From the NCBI GenBank assembly GCA_001632435.1, contig KV423985.1, forward strand, positions 1 to 64,000: a stretch of 64,000 nucleotides of DNA, given 5' to 3'. This DNA comes from Calocera cornea HHB12733. Its lineage: Eukaryota > Basidiomycota > Dacrymycetes > Dacrymycetales > Dacrymycetaceae. The position numbers were made by a program, and so were the translations under genes. Below the pieces are notes generated by a model that had not been told where the DNA came from, did no database searches, and saw only the letters and a program-made list of their open reading frames with translations. Below are positions 44,852-58,000 of this stretch, piece after piece (the stretch's first letter is position 1; every line of letters starts with the position of its first letter).

Positions 44852-45160
44852 ATTGAGATGGTCGTGTGCATGGAGAGACGTGCGACCGTCGTCGGCCAGC
44901 ACATCTTGGTACGGGTTCAGGGTTCGCAACAGTAAGTAGCCATTCCCCGAACGGCCACAGCCCAAAATTGCGAGAACAACAGCCAAAGCAGGTGACGCGT
45001 ACTATAGACGCTAGTTTACCTTAGAATACAATTGAGACGACATTATAGAAACATAGATTCCCGTAATCATCATAAGCCTCTATCGCGGGTGCCCATCCAG
45101 CGTGCTTCACCGAGTCGACCACTCCCGACCATGGTGCCATGTCCATCCATCCGTCAGAGC
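44852..45160. other. Intergenic region, KAE1 to MFS transporter 2
   Basis: 309 bases; promoter of KAE1 and 3' end of MFS transporter 2. Nothing else seen. Confidence 0.5.
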
Positions 45161-46954
45161 TTAGACCATATACCGATAACCAGGTGCCTTGTCCGCAAAC
45201 TCTCCGGTCTTCGGTAGGAAGCCATCCTCTGGCTTTCCCTCCTCCCGATCCCGACGATCGTTCTCGCGCTTGAAGTAGATCATCAGAAAGAGGGATACCA
45301 GCGCGCCCCAGAACTGCCAAGTCATGCAAAGGGTGAAGCCGAGCTTGTAGTACGGTCTAAACTATGGTCAGCATGTGCGCCACGATTGACGATAAGTATG
45401 GACATACCCATCCGTTGTCGGCCAGATGAAAGACGCGACGACTGAGAAGGTCTGACCGAAGCCGAAGACGATGGCGATGGCAGCCGCGCGCTTGGTCTCG
45501 GAACCGAAGTTTGCTTGGGCCCAGGAGAGCGTCAACGGAACCCCGGTGTACGTGCCCATGCAGGCGAGGAAGGCGCCGCCATAGCGAACGGAACTACGGC
45601 ATGATATCAGCAGCTGTACGATCAGCTCCAATAGAAGAGACGCACAAATGGGAATGATCAACAAGAAGCATCATGTACCCACTATGATTGCATGGTCAGC
45701 TAGCAATGGTGCCCTCGCCACGAGAGAACTTACAATCCAGCAATGACGAGCGCGAACATGATGAACGGTCCGCGAACTTGGAAGCGATCTGAGAGGAACG
45801 CGCAGGTCATCTGCGTTGCGAACGCAGCGACGTACGGCGGTACCGTCATCAACTGCGCGCGGGCTTTTGAGGTCTCGAGGGTTGCGATACTGCAGAGCAA
45901 CTGTCAATGCTCGCATATATAGGAGCTTAAAAGATACTCACATAGTGGGTAGGAAAGAGACGATAGAGCCGAGGGAGAGGTTGAGCGACTGATAAGCGAG
46001 GCCCATCACCCAGACCCTCCAGTCACACACCGCCTCCTTGACGTGCTTCCAAGCGACAGCCCGATCCTCCTCGACTTCGACCTCCTTGCTAATCCTAGCG
46101 ATTAAGACGGCTTTCTCCTCTTCGGTGAAGCTCTTGCTATCTCGCGGGTGGGTGGGGAGGATGAAAATGGTGGCGATGCCGACGAGGACAGTCGGGAGAC
46201 CTTCGATAAGAAAGAGGATGCGCCAGGACTGTAGAGGTGGGTTGGGGATCGTGGTGATGCCGTACGCGATTAGCCCGCCAAAGGCACCGGCGACGGAAGA
46301 GACACCCATGAAGAGGGCGTTCCGCTTCCCGTGCTCGGCACGTGTGTAGAAGAAGCTCTGCAGAACCTTATCAGCAAATGCTAAGTTGTCCAGATGACAA
46401 CTGACGTAGTATAGCGGAATCGCGGGCGCGAATCCTCCTTCGGCCATGCCGATAAACAGGCGGCATGCGAGGATACCGGCCTCATTCCTGCTGCCAGCCA
46501 TGGCAGCACTCGCCACGCCCCAGAAGAAGACGCTGGCGCCGAGTACGATGGCGGGGTTGAAGCGCTTGATCATCAGGTTGGCGGGAAGCTGCGTGAGGAG
46601 GTACGAGATGTAGAAGATGGAGGAGCACCAGGCGTAGAGCGATCCTGTAGGATCGCCGCCGAGCACGTCGTCTGGAAGGCCTTGGAGACGGGCCAGACCG
46701 AGATTGCCGCGATCGAGTGAAGCCAGCCAGAACAGCAGAATCGTCAGAGGCATGATGCTGAGGTCGGTCTTCCAGACCACGCGGCGCTCAAGTGCAGCAA
46801 AGTCCTCTGCCGATACGTCCTTCAGCACTGGAAGGGAGACAGCATCAATCGCGTCGACAGATGTCGTCTCGACAAAGGTCTTTTCGATGTCGCCTTCGGA
46901 CATGGTCGTCACCAGCTCGGGCTTGTTGCCAACTGTTGAAGTCGAATAGTGCAT
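45161..46954 (-). CDS. MFS transporter 2, paralogue of MFS transporter 1
   Basis: Exons 46954-46406, 46357-45942, 45889-45734, 45681-45646, 45593-45408 and 45356-45161 give 512 residues. It repeats the family strings of the first transporter (WLASLDRGNLGLARLQGLP, TQLPANLMIKRF, FYTRAEHGKR, WRILFLIEGLPT, SVRYGGAFLACMGTYTGVPL, TKRAAAIAIVFGFGQ) and ends APGYRYMV where the other has APGFRYMW. Five introns are kept at matching sites, the first frame-neutral (48 nt). At least four introns of copy 1 are missing here. An ATG at 46903 is a possible shorter start. Predicted role: plasma-membrane uptake of a small organic anion. Confidence 0.9.
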
Positions 46955-47916
46955 CGCAGCCGGTTGAATGGGCGAATCTGGGTTACTGTTGCGAGTACAG
47001 CTGTCCGCCGGCGCATTTATGCATCCACTGAGCAACATCGCAAGCCCACGGCCCGGCCAAAGAGCATGAACCGATGTGGAGGGGCAATTAACATATCTTC
47101 GGTATTTTGCAAGCCCCGCTATCAAGCAGTCCATGAGACACCGGCGTTCGCTGATGGCCGCATCCGTTATGTTGGGGGAAATTCGCGGAGTTCATGACTC
47201 TTCGTCACGCCTAGCGCGCGGATGCTGGCTGGCAGCGAATGGGCAACGGCGGCATAGTCGTGCAGGCAGACGCCGAGGAAGCACGGATTGCTACCGCGCC
47301 ACTGGACTCCGAGCGGCACCTTTTGTCGCACCGGCCCCGGCGCATTGCGTCGCGCAGTTGTCCCACCTTTTCAGGTGCGCGCTAAATATTGTCTCGGCAT
47401 CGTTTGGCATGGGAGGTCGTCTAGAGAGCCGCGACACAGTCTCCTCGACGGAAGATGGAAGCTTAAATAAAGAACCGGTACATGGGCAGAAGACACGGAT
47501 CGGAGTCGGACCCTCTGCGCGGGCAAGTTATCAGGCGCACCGGAACCGGCGCTTCCTGCTGCCGAGATAAGTCTATTGCAGCAGTGGACGCCTTCTTCGC
47601 TTCTTTCCCACGGCAAGGCCCCTCCCGGACTTTGGCGATTCTGGAATGTCACCGGGCCGCAGACGGTCCAATTTTTCGTTGTTGCCGTATGTCCTCCTCT
47701 CCCATAGGATATCCGTTCGACTTCGAATCCAGAAATGACGCGGCTCGCCATGGCACCCCTATCGATATACATCACGCATATAATCGTCAACCCTGTCTCC
47801 TCTCGATTGATGCAACTGTGATAACGATACGACATCTGCTACGCATACAATGACCCTGCATCTGACCTACTCTCGTCCCATACTGCTGACGGCTCTTCCC
47901 CAGTGCTACAGTACTG
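46955..47916. other. 1-kb intergenic region upstream of MFS transporter 2
   Basis: 962 bases without recognisable coding sequence; contains the promoter of MFS transporter 2 and the 3' flank of DUF7918-like copy 7. Frames on both strands are short and without domains. Confidence 0.45.
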
Positions 47917-49121
47917 CTAGTCTTCAGTCAAGTCGATGACCTCTCCCTTGGCGAAGAAATGCTGCATTGGCTCATGCTCCTTCTTGACGTTGCCAGATCC
48001 TGCAAACGGGTTTTGCCTCTGCGATATGTGGAGCTTTAGCCTCTCTTCCAGAGCTGCAAGCGACTTCTGCACAGCCTACGCGCCGTTAGAATGTGATCTA
48101 CCTTTGGACTCCGGCGCTTACCCGTAGAGTCGCTTCCTCCTCGTCCTCCTTGACAGAAGGAGCGGACGTGCTCTCAGTCAAGATTTGTCTTTTGACGAGA
48201 TTGCTGTCATCAATGACTGCAATTGGCGACGTGCAAATACGTGGCACATACATACTGCTCTCTTCTTCCAGCGGAAGGATACCCATTGCTCGTAGAACTT
48301 CTAAATCACTCGTGAGTGCCTCCATGCGCTTTCACCGATCCACCAACCCTTTGGACGATAGTTGAACATGAACTTGACTGGTATATCGTTCTCACGTGGG
48401 GTGAACTTGATCCTCTCTCTCAGCTTCTCGCACTTCCGTGGCTCTCCTAGACTGCATCAACCCATCAGATGATAGTCAACATATATCGCACTGCAAGCAG
48501 TACTGACACTAGTCGATGACCTCCGGTCTTCTTGAGGTTTTCGTATATCGGAGTCGGCTTCTTCAAGAACTCTATGCAGGGATTGGTCTGCCCTTTCAAT
48601 GATGTGTCCATTGGATTTGTGCTGGGTGTGGTGGATCCACGCTGCACAACGAGCTGTATGACACCAACGTTCTTCAAGAACGCTTCATTCGCCACGGCAG
48701 ACTCGTCATCTGTACTGCTCAATATGTCGGATATGGCAGGAGCACAACTCAGCTTACCGATAAGTTCCATTTTACCAAACCTCAGAGGTGACACTTGACT
48801 GTCGTCCATGCGAAACGCTGAGTAGACACGCTCTCCGGGACCGAATTGTCCTCCAAGACGGTATCCATCGATAGTAATCCGACCTCTTGTTGCAATGATT
48901 GCATCATCGCTGCAAATCCAGACGATGTCAAACTCCTGTACAATTCAATTCAGACCATGGCAGAAAGAGACAGGATGGTTGAGATGCACTTTATCACTCT
49001 CCGAGGCAATCCAGCAGCATATAGTTTGCGTTCCCCGGTTATACTCTACTTTATGCTCCTCCAAGCGAACCCCATCGACTTCTATCCAAGCCTCAAGCTT
49101 TTCTTCAATAACGGCTGGCAT
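47917..49121 (-). CDS. DUF7918-like protein, copy 7, with SUMO-interaction-like C-terminus
   Basis: Exons 49121-48990, 48935-48758, 48709-48508, 48451-48336, 48300-48122 and 48075-47917 give 321 residues, every join in frame. Family core: MPAVIEEKLEAWIEVDGVRLEEH, CCWIASESDK at the first intron, RITIDGYRLGGQFGPGER, KNVGVIQLVVQRGS, GHRLV-LGEPRK, VKFMFNYRPKG. The tail is short, with a helix (KSLAALEERLKLHI), then VKKE (47977-47988, SUMO-acceptor-like) and a final VIDLTED (47920-47940), which matches the hydrophobic-plus-acidic SUMO-interaction motif seen in many nuclear proteins. It is separated from the main cluster by KAE1 and MFS transporter 2 and is the most distant copy. Confidence 0.8.
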
Positions 49122-49958
49122 GTGAGGAGGCGTACAAGATGGTGGTGCAAAAGAGAAGGTTTCAAGAATCGAAGGTGGGTTCTAACGACCGCCAGAGCCA
49201 CGTGACCGTGCACGGACCAACACTATTGCTTCCGTTGCGATTGCGGCTGAGTCGCCTCATAGCACTTCCATGTAGCCATGAAGAAGGATATCCTTGGTTT
49301 CTCCATGGTGTTATCTACAGCATTTCATTCCGTATGAGAGCTGTATATAGTCGAGACCAGGATGTCTCCGTGATCTGCCTTACCAGGCTATTGCGTGGTG
49401 CTGCATTGATGACGACCGCCATGCGCGCTGTGCTCGCAGTGTCCACATCCACGGCATCATCTCGGACGCGCTCTGTTGAGTTCTTCAGGATGAAACATCA
49501 TGGGGCCAAACGGAGGTATGTATTTGGCGACAAAGTTGAGCCATGACTCGTGCTTCGCACCGGCTACAGATTGCACCACCAAACCGCCTTGTTTTGGTCA
49601 CATATTGCACTCCATTATAGCACGTCTGAAGCCTCCAGCAACTCCCATCTCTTCATCTCGTCGAGGGGTAGAGTCGACCAACCACTGCTGACAAGCCAAA
49701 GGTCGTACAAGGTGGTCAACTGAGACGCGTTGTCGGTGGTAAGCGTACATCGTCAGTGGGGGTCCGCGCCACCTTTTCCGGCGCACCACTGAATTGCTTC
49801 CCCTCTTGCCCTCGCTCTGGAACACTCTCGACCTGACCCCGGGTCTCTAGAAGTCTGCGTCGTGCGCGTTCTCAACCATCCTAGTTTGCTCTTCCCATCA
49901 CTCTACGCCTCGTCTTCGTATCTGCCCCTCGCCAGGCATCAATCACGGGGCTTGCACA
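49122..49958. promoter_or_regulatory. Divergent region between DUF7918-like copy 7 and GTPase A
   Basis: 837 bases separating divergent starts. No supported gene. CT-rich leader (49790-49955) before the GTPase ATG. Confidence 0.5.
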
Positions 49959-52900
49959 ATGGGCGAGAACTGTCGGTCTAGCGATGTCCTTGCGCGTATG
50001 ATGAGGAGAAGCACTGGCTCTCTGCTAGCAGGCGCGCTGCGTGGGATACCGGCGCCTTCTCGCCTGGACACGCGGATTACGCCTGGAGCTCCGGTGGACG
50101 CGCCTGCTGTGTCTGCGTCTATCGATCCATACACTTCCATCCGTTGGCCGGCACAATGCCTCCTGTTAATGATGCCAGAAACCCTCCCCGAGCCTACTGC
50201 AACCCAGTGGCGTCAAAGTCTACAAGCCACGATCGATGCATGCAACAATCCACCGTCCGTCAATATCACCTTCGTTGGTCCCATGGCCGCTGGGAAGAGC
50301 AAATTGCAGAATGTCCTTCTCGAAGCTGCAGTGACTGTTGTGGGAAGCGTGGTGAGTGCACATCTTCATTAGGTTGATCAGTCTCACCCAGCTGAGACAG
50401 GGTGTCGGTACCTATCACCCGACGAACATTGCATACCATGATCTTGACACTCCCGTACGTACAGTGGAGCTACTTACGGAGGAGGAGCTAAAGCATGTAA
50501 GTTTCTCCTCCGTCATCCATATTGCGACTGCGCTCAATCTGACTGTATGTGTCAGACGATCAACGATCTGCTGAGCGACGCGCAAGACTTGTGAGTAGTG
50601 GCAGTTGCAATGTGTCTACTCTTCTGAGGTAGCTGGCAGTGATGAGACAGATCCTGAGATGATATCGACCCGGGATGCACTTTCAATGGTACGCTTGTGT
50701 GCACTTGATTATCCCAATATACTCAAATCTACCCCTCTTTGGTAGCTCTTTGGCCCGTATGAGCGTGTCGCTCACTACATTGCTCTTCCACTGACTTCCG
50801 AGGCAGGGATTTAGACCTGGACTCCTTGAAAACTGCAGCGGAAGTGGAGCGAGTGATTCACCAAGCTGACTTCTTTCACGATCTTGGGAAGACAGTTCCA
50901 TTCCACAACGATCCCACTGGGGGTAGGCAAACTAAATCCACTTCCGTATCACAAAGGTGTACTCATTCAGCTTCGCAAGCCACCTTGACCAGTGATACAT
51001 CTCGTGAAACACGTGCAGATAGCAGTACAGTATGTTGGTATATGCGGAGTAAACATACCTACTTTCTAACACTTACTCTGACAGATTCTACAACTACCTA
51101 TCAGGCTGTGAGGAGTGCGTTTCAACAGTTGCAGAAGAACTTACACGTCCATTTCAGCGAACATTGCAAGATCAACTCGGCAATTCTCCGTAAGGGCCTG
51201 AACTTCACTGACTCACCCGGTCTTGGAGACGCAAACCCAATACGTGCAGCCGGAGCCAAGCGTGCTCTGTCAGAAGCATCCGTAATCTGCATTGGTCAGT
51301 CTTTCGTCTCCAAATTCCGACAAAGTCTGCAGTACTAATTCCATGTGATTCCAGTTACTCCAATTGCACGGTGTGAATCAAGCAAGGTGCATGTTTTCTA
51401 GTTTTGGATTATTGGGCACAACTCTGATCTACATGCTTGTCAAGATTATCCAGGAGATTGTGCAGTAGGCTGACTTTGATCCATCTTCATCAAGAGGTCC
51501 CTGACCACAACTGCATCATCTTGCAACAGAATCTACAAGCGACGACACCTAGATGGGAAAGAGGCTCAGATTGCAGTTGTTTGCACCCATTGTGATGTCC
51601 GTCTTGTTTCCTTACTGGAATGGATTCGATGAGCTGACTTACAACCTAGCACGGAGTACCTAAGGACCATGCTCTTGGTCAGGCTTACCGGGAACGTTTT
51701 CTGGCCCCCGAACAAGCTCTGGAGCTACGTACCATTTACGAGGTGAAATCCCCCTATTATCGGCGGGGCTTGCGGTATTCTAACGCTGCGTTCCAGGAGG
51801 TTCTGCGACTGGAAGAAATCTGTCAAAGGTCTGCCATGAAGGTGCAGAGTCTCGTGACTGATGTACATATACTGGATAATGAACCCTCACGTATGACTAT
51901 CAATCTGGACGATGGCCGTGTCGCAACGGCAACGGTGCGGCTCTCAGCTTGTCTCTGAATTGTGCTTATTCCCTATTGCAGGACTTCTCCAAAGAGCAGT
52001 TGAAAGAGCTTGTGGACACAATACGGGGTGAACTTTCTAAGGTAACGCAACATTGCCTAGCATCCGATGAAGCTGATCGGGTGTATAGATCAAAGCGGAG
52101 CTGAATAGCACAAAAGAATTGCTGAGCATGACAAAGCGCAGCTTCAAAAACAAATATGCTGTAAGGCTGCTCAGATTGCATTTACGCTGGTTCACGCTCA
52201 TCCCTGGCGTTCAAGATGATGAGAGCTAACTATGTAACTACAAAAATGAGGTATGTTATGCTGTTACGCAACATAATAAACTGAGTGCTAATTGTATGGA
52301 ACAGTACAGTCCTGAAGCAGTGGTTGCCCCAACTGGTATGCCTCATCTGTATAGCACGCATGATGGCTGCTTGTTGCTGATCTTCACTCTATTCAGGATG
52401 TCTCTGGGTTTCCTATCTTTGCAGTAGCAGCTCAATGCTACGAGCAGTTGTGCAGTGGTGAGGGGGAGAACTGTCAGTGTCATTTGACTATTGAGGAGGT
52501 ATGCGCTTAAGCCGTCGGCTGCTAGAAGAAGAAGGCTCATGCTTTTGAAGACCGGGATTCCTGCAGTTCAAGAATATCTCCGCCGCATTGCCCAAGAAAA
52601 CATGAATACTCAGGTTACTGTGCTGCGGCATGACCTTGTTGTTACTGCGGAGAGAGTACGGAATTTCTACCAGAGCGGGCAGAGGACGGAGGATGTGTTG
52701 AAGACGCTGACCGCATTCTTTGGTTCGGAGGCCAACCCTTTCAAGGAGGTGACTCTCGTCATCTATGCAAGCTTTCCACGAATGATGACCTCTCTGTATT
52801 AGACACTTCAAGAAAGGCTTAACGACCTGTTCCCTGCCTTATTTGGGTGGACGGCAGAATTGGAGTCTGCGTGTGACTTGGCTGCCGTATTGGTCAGTCT

Positions 52901-54012
52901 CTTGCTCATCTTCAACCACATGATTCTGATCGTGCACAGGCCCGACAGAAGCTTAATGACACACCAGAAGACGCTTTCAAGACTGTAAGAGGAAAACCAT
53001 TAATAGCTCGCACAGGCGGTGGGGCTATCATGAAGGCAGTTTGTCGCAATCATCGCCGAGGAGTATACGCGGGTATCGATATCAATGACCGGGCGGCAGC
53101 TCTCTATCTTCAAAGCTTGGGGGTGGCGTGGAGACACGCTTTCATCAGCATTCGTGAGCTCCTGAGCAAGGCCAAAGAGGTGAGTCTCTCATGGTAGTGC
53201 GGAACAAAGCTGATCCGATGTCTCTTAGAATCTAATGGAGGTTCTAAGAGAGCAGCTGGAAACTTTACGTATGTAGGGTGCTATACGGAAGAGCTTGAGG
53301 CTTACGGCTACTGGTTGTAGGACGGAATATGGATATCTTCCAAGAAGATAGCTTGCACGCAATGCTGGTGAGCGTGGGGAACACCGAACAGCACGCAATT
53401 CTCGGGAAGATGGACGTGGCCTGGTCAGATGCTGAGAAGCTCTTGCAGGCGACTCGAAAGTAGGCATCAATTGGTTTTCTCACCCGAACCCCCCTTAATG
53501 ATACCTGCATCTGGCTCACAGGGACGTGAGAATGCGGTTGGGAAGTCACATCCAGCAAGAGCTCAGCCCAACCTATGCACGCATTGTGGCTGGTGGAGGG
53601 CGTGATTATGTCTCTGCATCCAAAGTATGTGCCAACGTCACCTGAGGATCTGCAACTATTTAGTGGCCGTGTAGTCAAAGATTGTCAGCACGCTTGCAGG
53701 CCCGCATAGCACCATCCTCGCGCCGTGCAAAGCCATTCTCATCAATGAGGTGAAGGCCCACTTGACGCAAGCTTGGAACGGCATCGCGCAGTCGGTATGT
53801 GCGGCAGCTGATAGCTTCAAAGACAACTACATGCGTAAGCCCATTGCTGCGTGGAAATATCGATGATGCTGAGTAACGAGCATGACAACGCAGAGGTCGG
53901 AATTTCAAGGAGCAAGCCTGGCCTGCAAGACCCTCGGGCCGCGAGCAAATTTCTTGAGTGTGCAGAGGGAATTCTGAAGGACTTGGTTAAGAATGCGGAT
54001 GAGGCGATGTGA
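49959..54012 (+). CDS. Dynamin-type large GTPase A (SLIP-GC-like)
   Basis: First exons resolved: 49959-50351, 50401-50496, 50556-50590, 50640-50688; more than ten further short exons follow to the stop at 54010-54012. GTPase motifs: P-loop FVGPMAAGKSKLQN (about 50270-50315), DSPGLGD (51210-51230) and ICTHCD-like THCD (about 51583-51594). A conserved stretch after switch 2 reads RAAGAKRAL. The C-terminal region has MKAVCRNHRRGVYAGIDIND (about 53033-53090) and a late helix FLECAEGILKDLV. This order equals the fungal proteins annotated nuclear GTPase SLIP-GC, with a Dynamin_N-type domain and a long helical stalk. Compared with copies B and C, the P-loop has MAAGKS instead of MGAGKS, still fitting GxxxxGKS. 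Function in fungi unknown. Confidence 0.82.
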
Positions 54013-55015
54013 GCTACATTCACAGCATGGCCACCCATGCATCCGTCAGCAGAACAACCTCAGCGGACGTGTCATTCATGCCGTACCAATACTATGATTT
54101 CTGACGTATCAAGCGGGTTAGATGGGGACGCATTCACACTCTGTATGGATATACCGTAGCCACGATCAATTGTTGGAAGAAGAGCTGGTAGTGATTTTAC
54201 GCCGTGTGAGAACTCCGACCCTACGTGACCCATTCATTATTGGTACATTCTCACACATGACACTTTGACAGAATGACTCGGCAAACTGACTGTGGGGCGG
54301 GTGAGAAGTACAGTCATATTCGTCCACATCAGATCCGAGGGATGAGGGATGCTGCGTTACAACAGCGGAGGTACTTGTTGAAGTGTTCGAAGTTCTCGTC
54401 CGACCTGCATCGTCAAGTTCCCAATCATGCTGGGCAATGCGGCCTCGTCAGCGTCAAAAGCACAGCGGTGATGAATTGTCGGCCGCGGATACGGATGCAT
54501 TCGGATGCATTTCGCCGCGGGTCTTGCCGAGCCGTGAGTCGCGCTGCGGACCGCCAAAAAGGACCTTAAGGCGCCTCTTTTTGATCACATAACTCGGTGC
54601 AGAATACTGTAGCGTACCTGCCGGCGTCCATCAATTTCAGCTATCTGTCCATATATTATTGACAGAAAGTCTCAAATACCGGGCTGAAGACAACTGCCTT
54701 CCTGGGTATGGATTTGATGCTGACAGCGTCAAGGTCCAAGGACTGGAGCTTCGGCGAGTGGGTGACACAAACAACTGTCTGGGTGGTTAGGGGAAGGGTC
54801 TCGGGTTTGCGCTTCCCTCCGGAATCGCCATTCAGTTGCATCAGAGCCTTCCGCACGTGTTGGAAGGTTCTCGACTACACTCGCGTCACGATATAAAGGG
54901 GAGTCGCCACGATATGCGTGGCACTGATGCGCCTTCGTCTCCTCGTCCATTCGCTGTGTTCTACTGGTCACTCTGATTGATACCTGCATCCTCTGTCTCT
55001 CAACATCACTCGGTC
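54013..55015. other. 1-kb intergenic region between GTPases A and B
   Basis: 1003 bases with no gene recognised. A TATA-like GATATAAAGG at about 54889-54898 lies some 120 bases before the ATG of GTPase B. Confidence 0.5.
54889..54898 (+). promoter_or_regulatory. TATA-like element of GTPase B
   Basis: GATATAAAGG, about 120 bases upstream of the ATG at 55016. Confidence 0.5.
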
Positions 55016-58000
55016 ATGGTGGACAATGTTTCAACGCGCGTTGTTCTCCCGCGTGCCCGTCCCGACCGCAGCATTCTCCAGGCTTTGCGCAACTCGCAGC
55101 GGACTCGCGGTAGCGCATATAGTGCCTCGGGACTATTGACAAATGCTCCGCTTCCCTCTGTGCCTCCTCCTGTCACTCGATACTCCACTATACGAGAGGC
55201 AGCCGAGATCCTGCTGTCACTGATCCCGGACACCCTCCCCGATGCACACAAGCGGCAGTGGGGGCAGACTCTACGGGACACTATTGTGGCGTGTAACGAG
55301 CCGCCTTGCGTCAACATAACCTTCGTTGGCGAAATGGGGGCGGGAAAGTCGAAGCTGCAAAACGTATTGCTGAAGACGAATGCCAGCAAAGTTGGACGGT
55401 CATCGGTAAGTACATGCTATCTCCTCAGTGACTTTATCCGATTGATTCTTTGCACGGCAGGGCGTCGGCACACACCACCCAACGAAATTCAGCTATCATG
55501 ATCTTGATAGTCCTTCTCGTGCTGTTGATCTCTTTACTGAGGAGGAGCTGAAGAATGTCAGCGATTCAACTTCTGGATATCTACAGTTGTATTGACAGCT
55601 CCGATTGTTCAGATGATACAAGATCTGACTGATGATGCATGGGACTTGTGAGAGATTCCGTTGGTCTACGGCTATCCCGATAATAACTCTTGGTTTCAGT
55701 GATGAAGATGGGGGCGATATGAAAGGCGCTCTAGAGCCACTCTCAGCGGTCTGTGTTTTCTCTCGCTAGTCTGATGGAGGTTCTCACAAGCGATGTATGA
55801 AGATGCTCGGTCGGTTAGTAATTTCATTCAGTAAATGACTTCTACGTTGAACCCCTTCAGACACGTAGACTTCCGGACACTTCGAAACACTAGAAAGGTG
55901 GAACATATCATACATGCGGCGCCGTTCTTCCACAAGCTCGGGACAAGAATCCCACTCGATCCAAATGGTTCACCGGTAATTCAAGTGAGTTCTACTCGCA
56001 ATATCCAGGCTATTGCTGAGAAGGCTTGATAGGAACCCGGGACTTCTGCCGCACCAGTCAGCATTCCTTCCGATACAGCACCGAGTCAGACGATGGTACG
56101 CAACCATACACAATAGCTGAGCCAACCGGTTTAACTTTGCTTGATCAGGTTCTCCAGCTCCCCGTCAAAGTGTAGGCACGACTCCTTACGGTGTTTATAA
56201 ATAACATTCCTCACATCTCGACAGGGAACATTGCTATATCAACTCCCAAATCTTGAGGAACGGCCTGATCTTCATGGACTCTCCGGGTTTGGGAGATACA
56301 AATGCCATACGAGCCGCCGGCGCTAAGCGTGCATTGGCGCAGGCATCAACAATCTGCATCGGTGGGTGACGAGCAGAACGCGTTCTCAGCCGTACTCATG
56401 CTCAAGGCTCTAGTTGCACCTCTGAAACGTTGTGACTCAAGCCGGGTAGGTCTAACCTGTCATTTTGCATGAGGGATCTGATGGTCTACTCTTTGCGCTC
56501 AGATTGTTCGCGAACTCGCCCGGTTTGTCTTCCACGCAATCTGTCCCTGCCAGGTCTGACCTAAGCCTTCATGTGATAAACAGGATCTGTCAACAGCAAT
56601 ATCTGGACGGCAAGGAGGCTCAGATTATCATTGTCTTGACCCAGTGTGACGTGCGGATATGTGTGCTCCTTCTCTACCAAGCACTAATTGAAATTCAGCA
56701 TGGTTTGCCCCAAGACACAGAAATGGCGGATGCGTCGGCAGAAGACTTTTTCACCCCAGCAGAGTCCACCGAGCTCAGGACTATCTATGAGGTCGGCTCC
56801 GGTTTCTCTCTGCGCTCGCTCATCTCCCGACACTCTATATAGGAAATCTCCGCCATATCGCAGTTACGCCAGAACACGATGGACGATGTTCAAGAGTTCC
56901 GTCAAGAGCTGAAAGATATGAATATTGAGCTTCCGCGGGCTCGCATCAAACTGAACGACGGAAGTGGAGTCGCTTCAAGAGTAACATCATCCCCGTCTAA
57001 CTGCGCAGCTATGATCTCATTACTGTGCAGATCCATGATATCAGTTCAGATCTTGCCGTCCATGATGCGGTTACCCAACTGGAAGAGGTGACTAGATTTG
57101 CATGCTACAGGCGTACCATCATGTGCTGACAATTACCATAGCTAGAGCAACAGCTTGATCAAGCGGATAGAGATCTGGAGATTGCGAGTCAGAAGTTTCG
57201 CAATCGATATGCTGTATGAAGTAATCATTTCAGTAGCCTGTTATCTCTGAAGTCGGTCTCTAGATGCTGCGGGCACGCGATGCCAAGCGAAGAATGCGGC
57301 AAGTGCTTGTCCACGCAATGCGCCGTATATGGACCTGACGATTGAAATATAGAAGTGTGCTACAGCAATGGGTACCCCAAATGGTACGCGCCTCTTTCTT
57401 GTCTGGAGTTTACTTCTGATAGGTTCATTCAGGATGTCTCTGCCATCCCTATCTTTGCCGTCGCAGCGGAATGCTACGAACGCTTGAGAAAGTGTGGGCG
57501 AGACGAATGTCATATGAGTTTCGAGGAGGTTTGTTCTTTCAGCCCTCATGCATGCGTGGCGATACTGACACATCGAAAGACTGAAATTCCCGCTCTGGAC
57601 ATGCATCTTAGAATGGTGGGAGAAAGAAACATGCGAACACACGCTTATCGGCTTGAACGTGACACGACTCTGGTAGCTGATAGAGGCGTCAACTTCTTCT
57701 CTACAAACGGCCAAGGAAAAGATGAGCTCATGCATGTGCTGACCAACTATCTAAACCCGAATATGAACCCATTACACGAGGTGAGATCATGGTACCTGCA
57801 ATGTGTGTACGACTGACCATCTTTACCTCTTCAGGCTCTACGAAGAAGACTCTCCGCCCTCTTTCCTGTGTCTGGGTGGGCGTCTACTCTGGACACCGCT
57901 TGCTACAGTGCGGCTGTACAAGTGCGTTGTCATCTCGGCCCCTCAGGTAGCCCTGCTTATAGTGTTTTCAGGCAAGAGCGAATCTTCTCCGTGATCCCGA

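Noticed and set aside
44528..44986. N-terminal extension of KAE1 beyond 44851
   Set aside because: The upstream frame is open but has no ATG, and the Kae1 family starts close to the [11 protein letters not shown] motif; extra residues would be unlike any homologue known to me.
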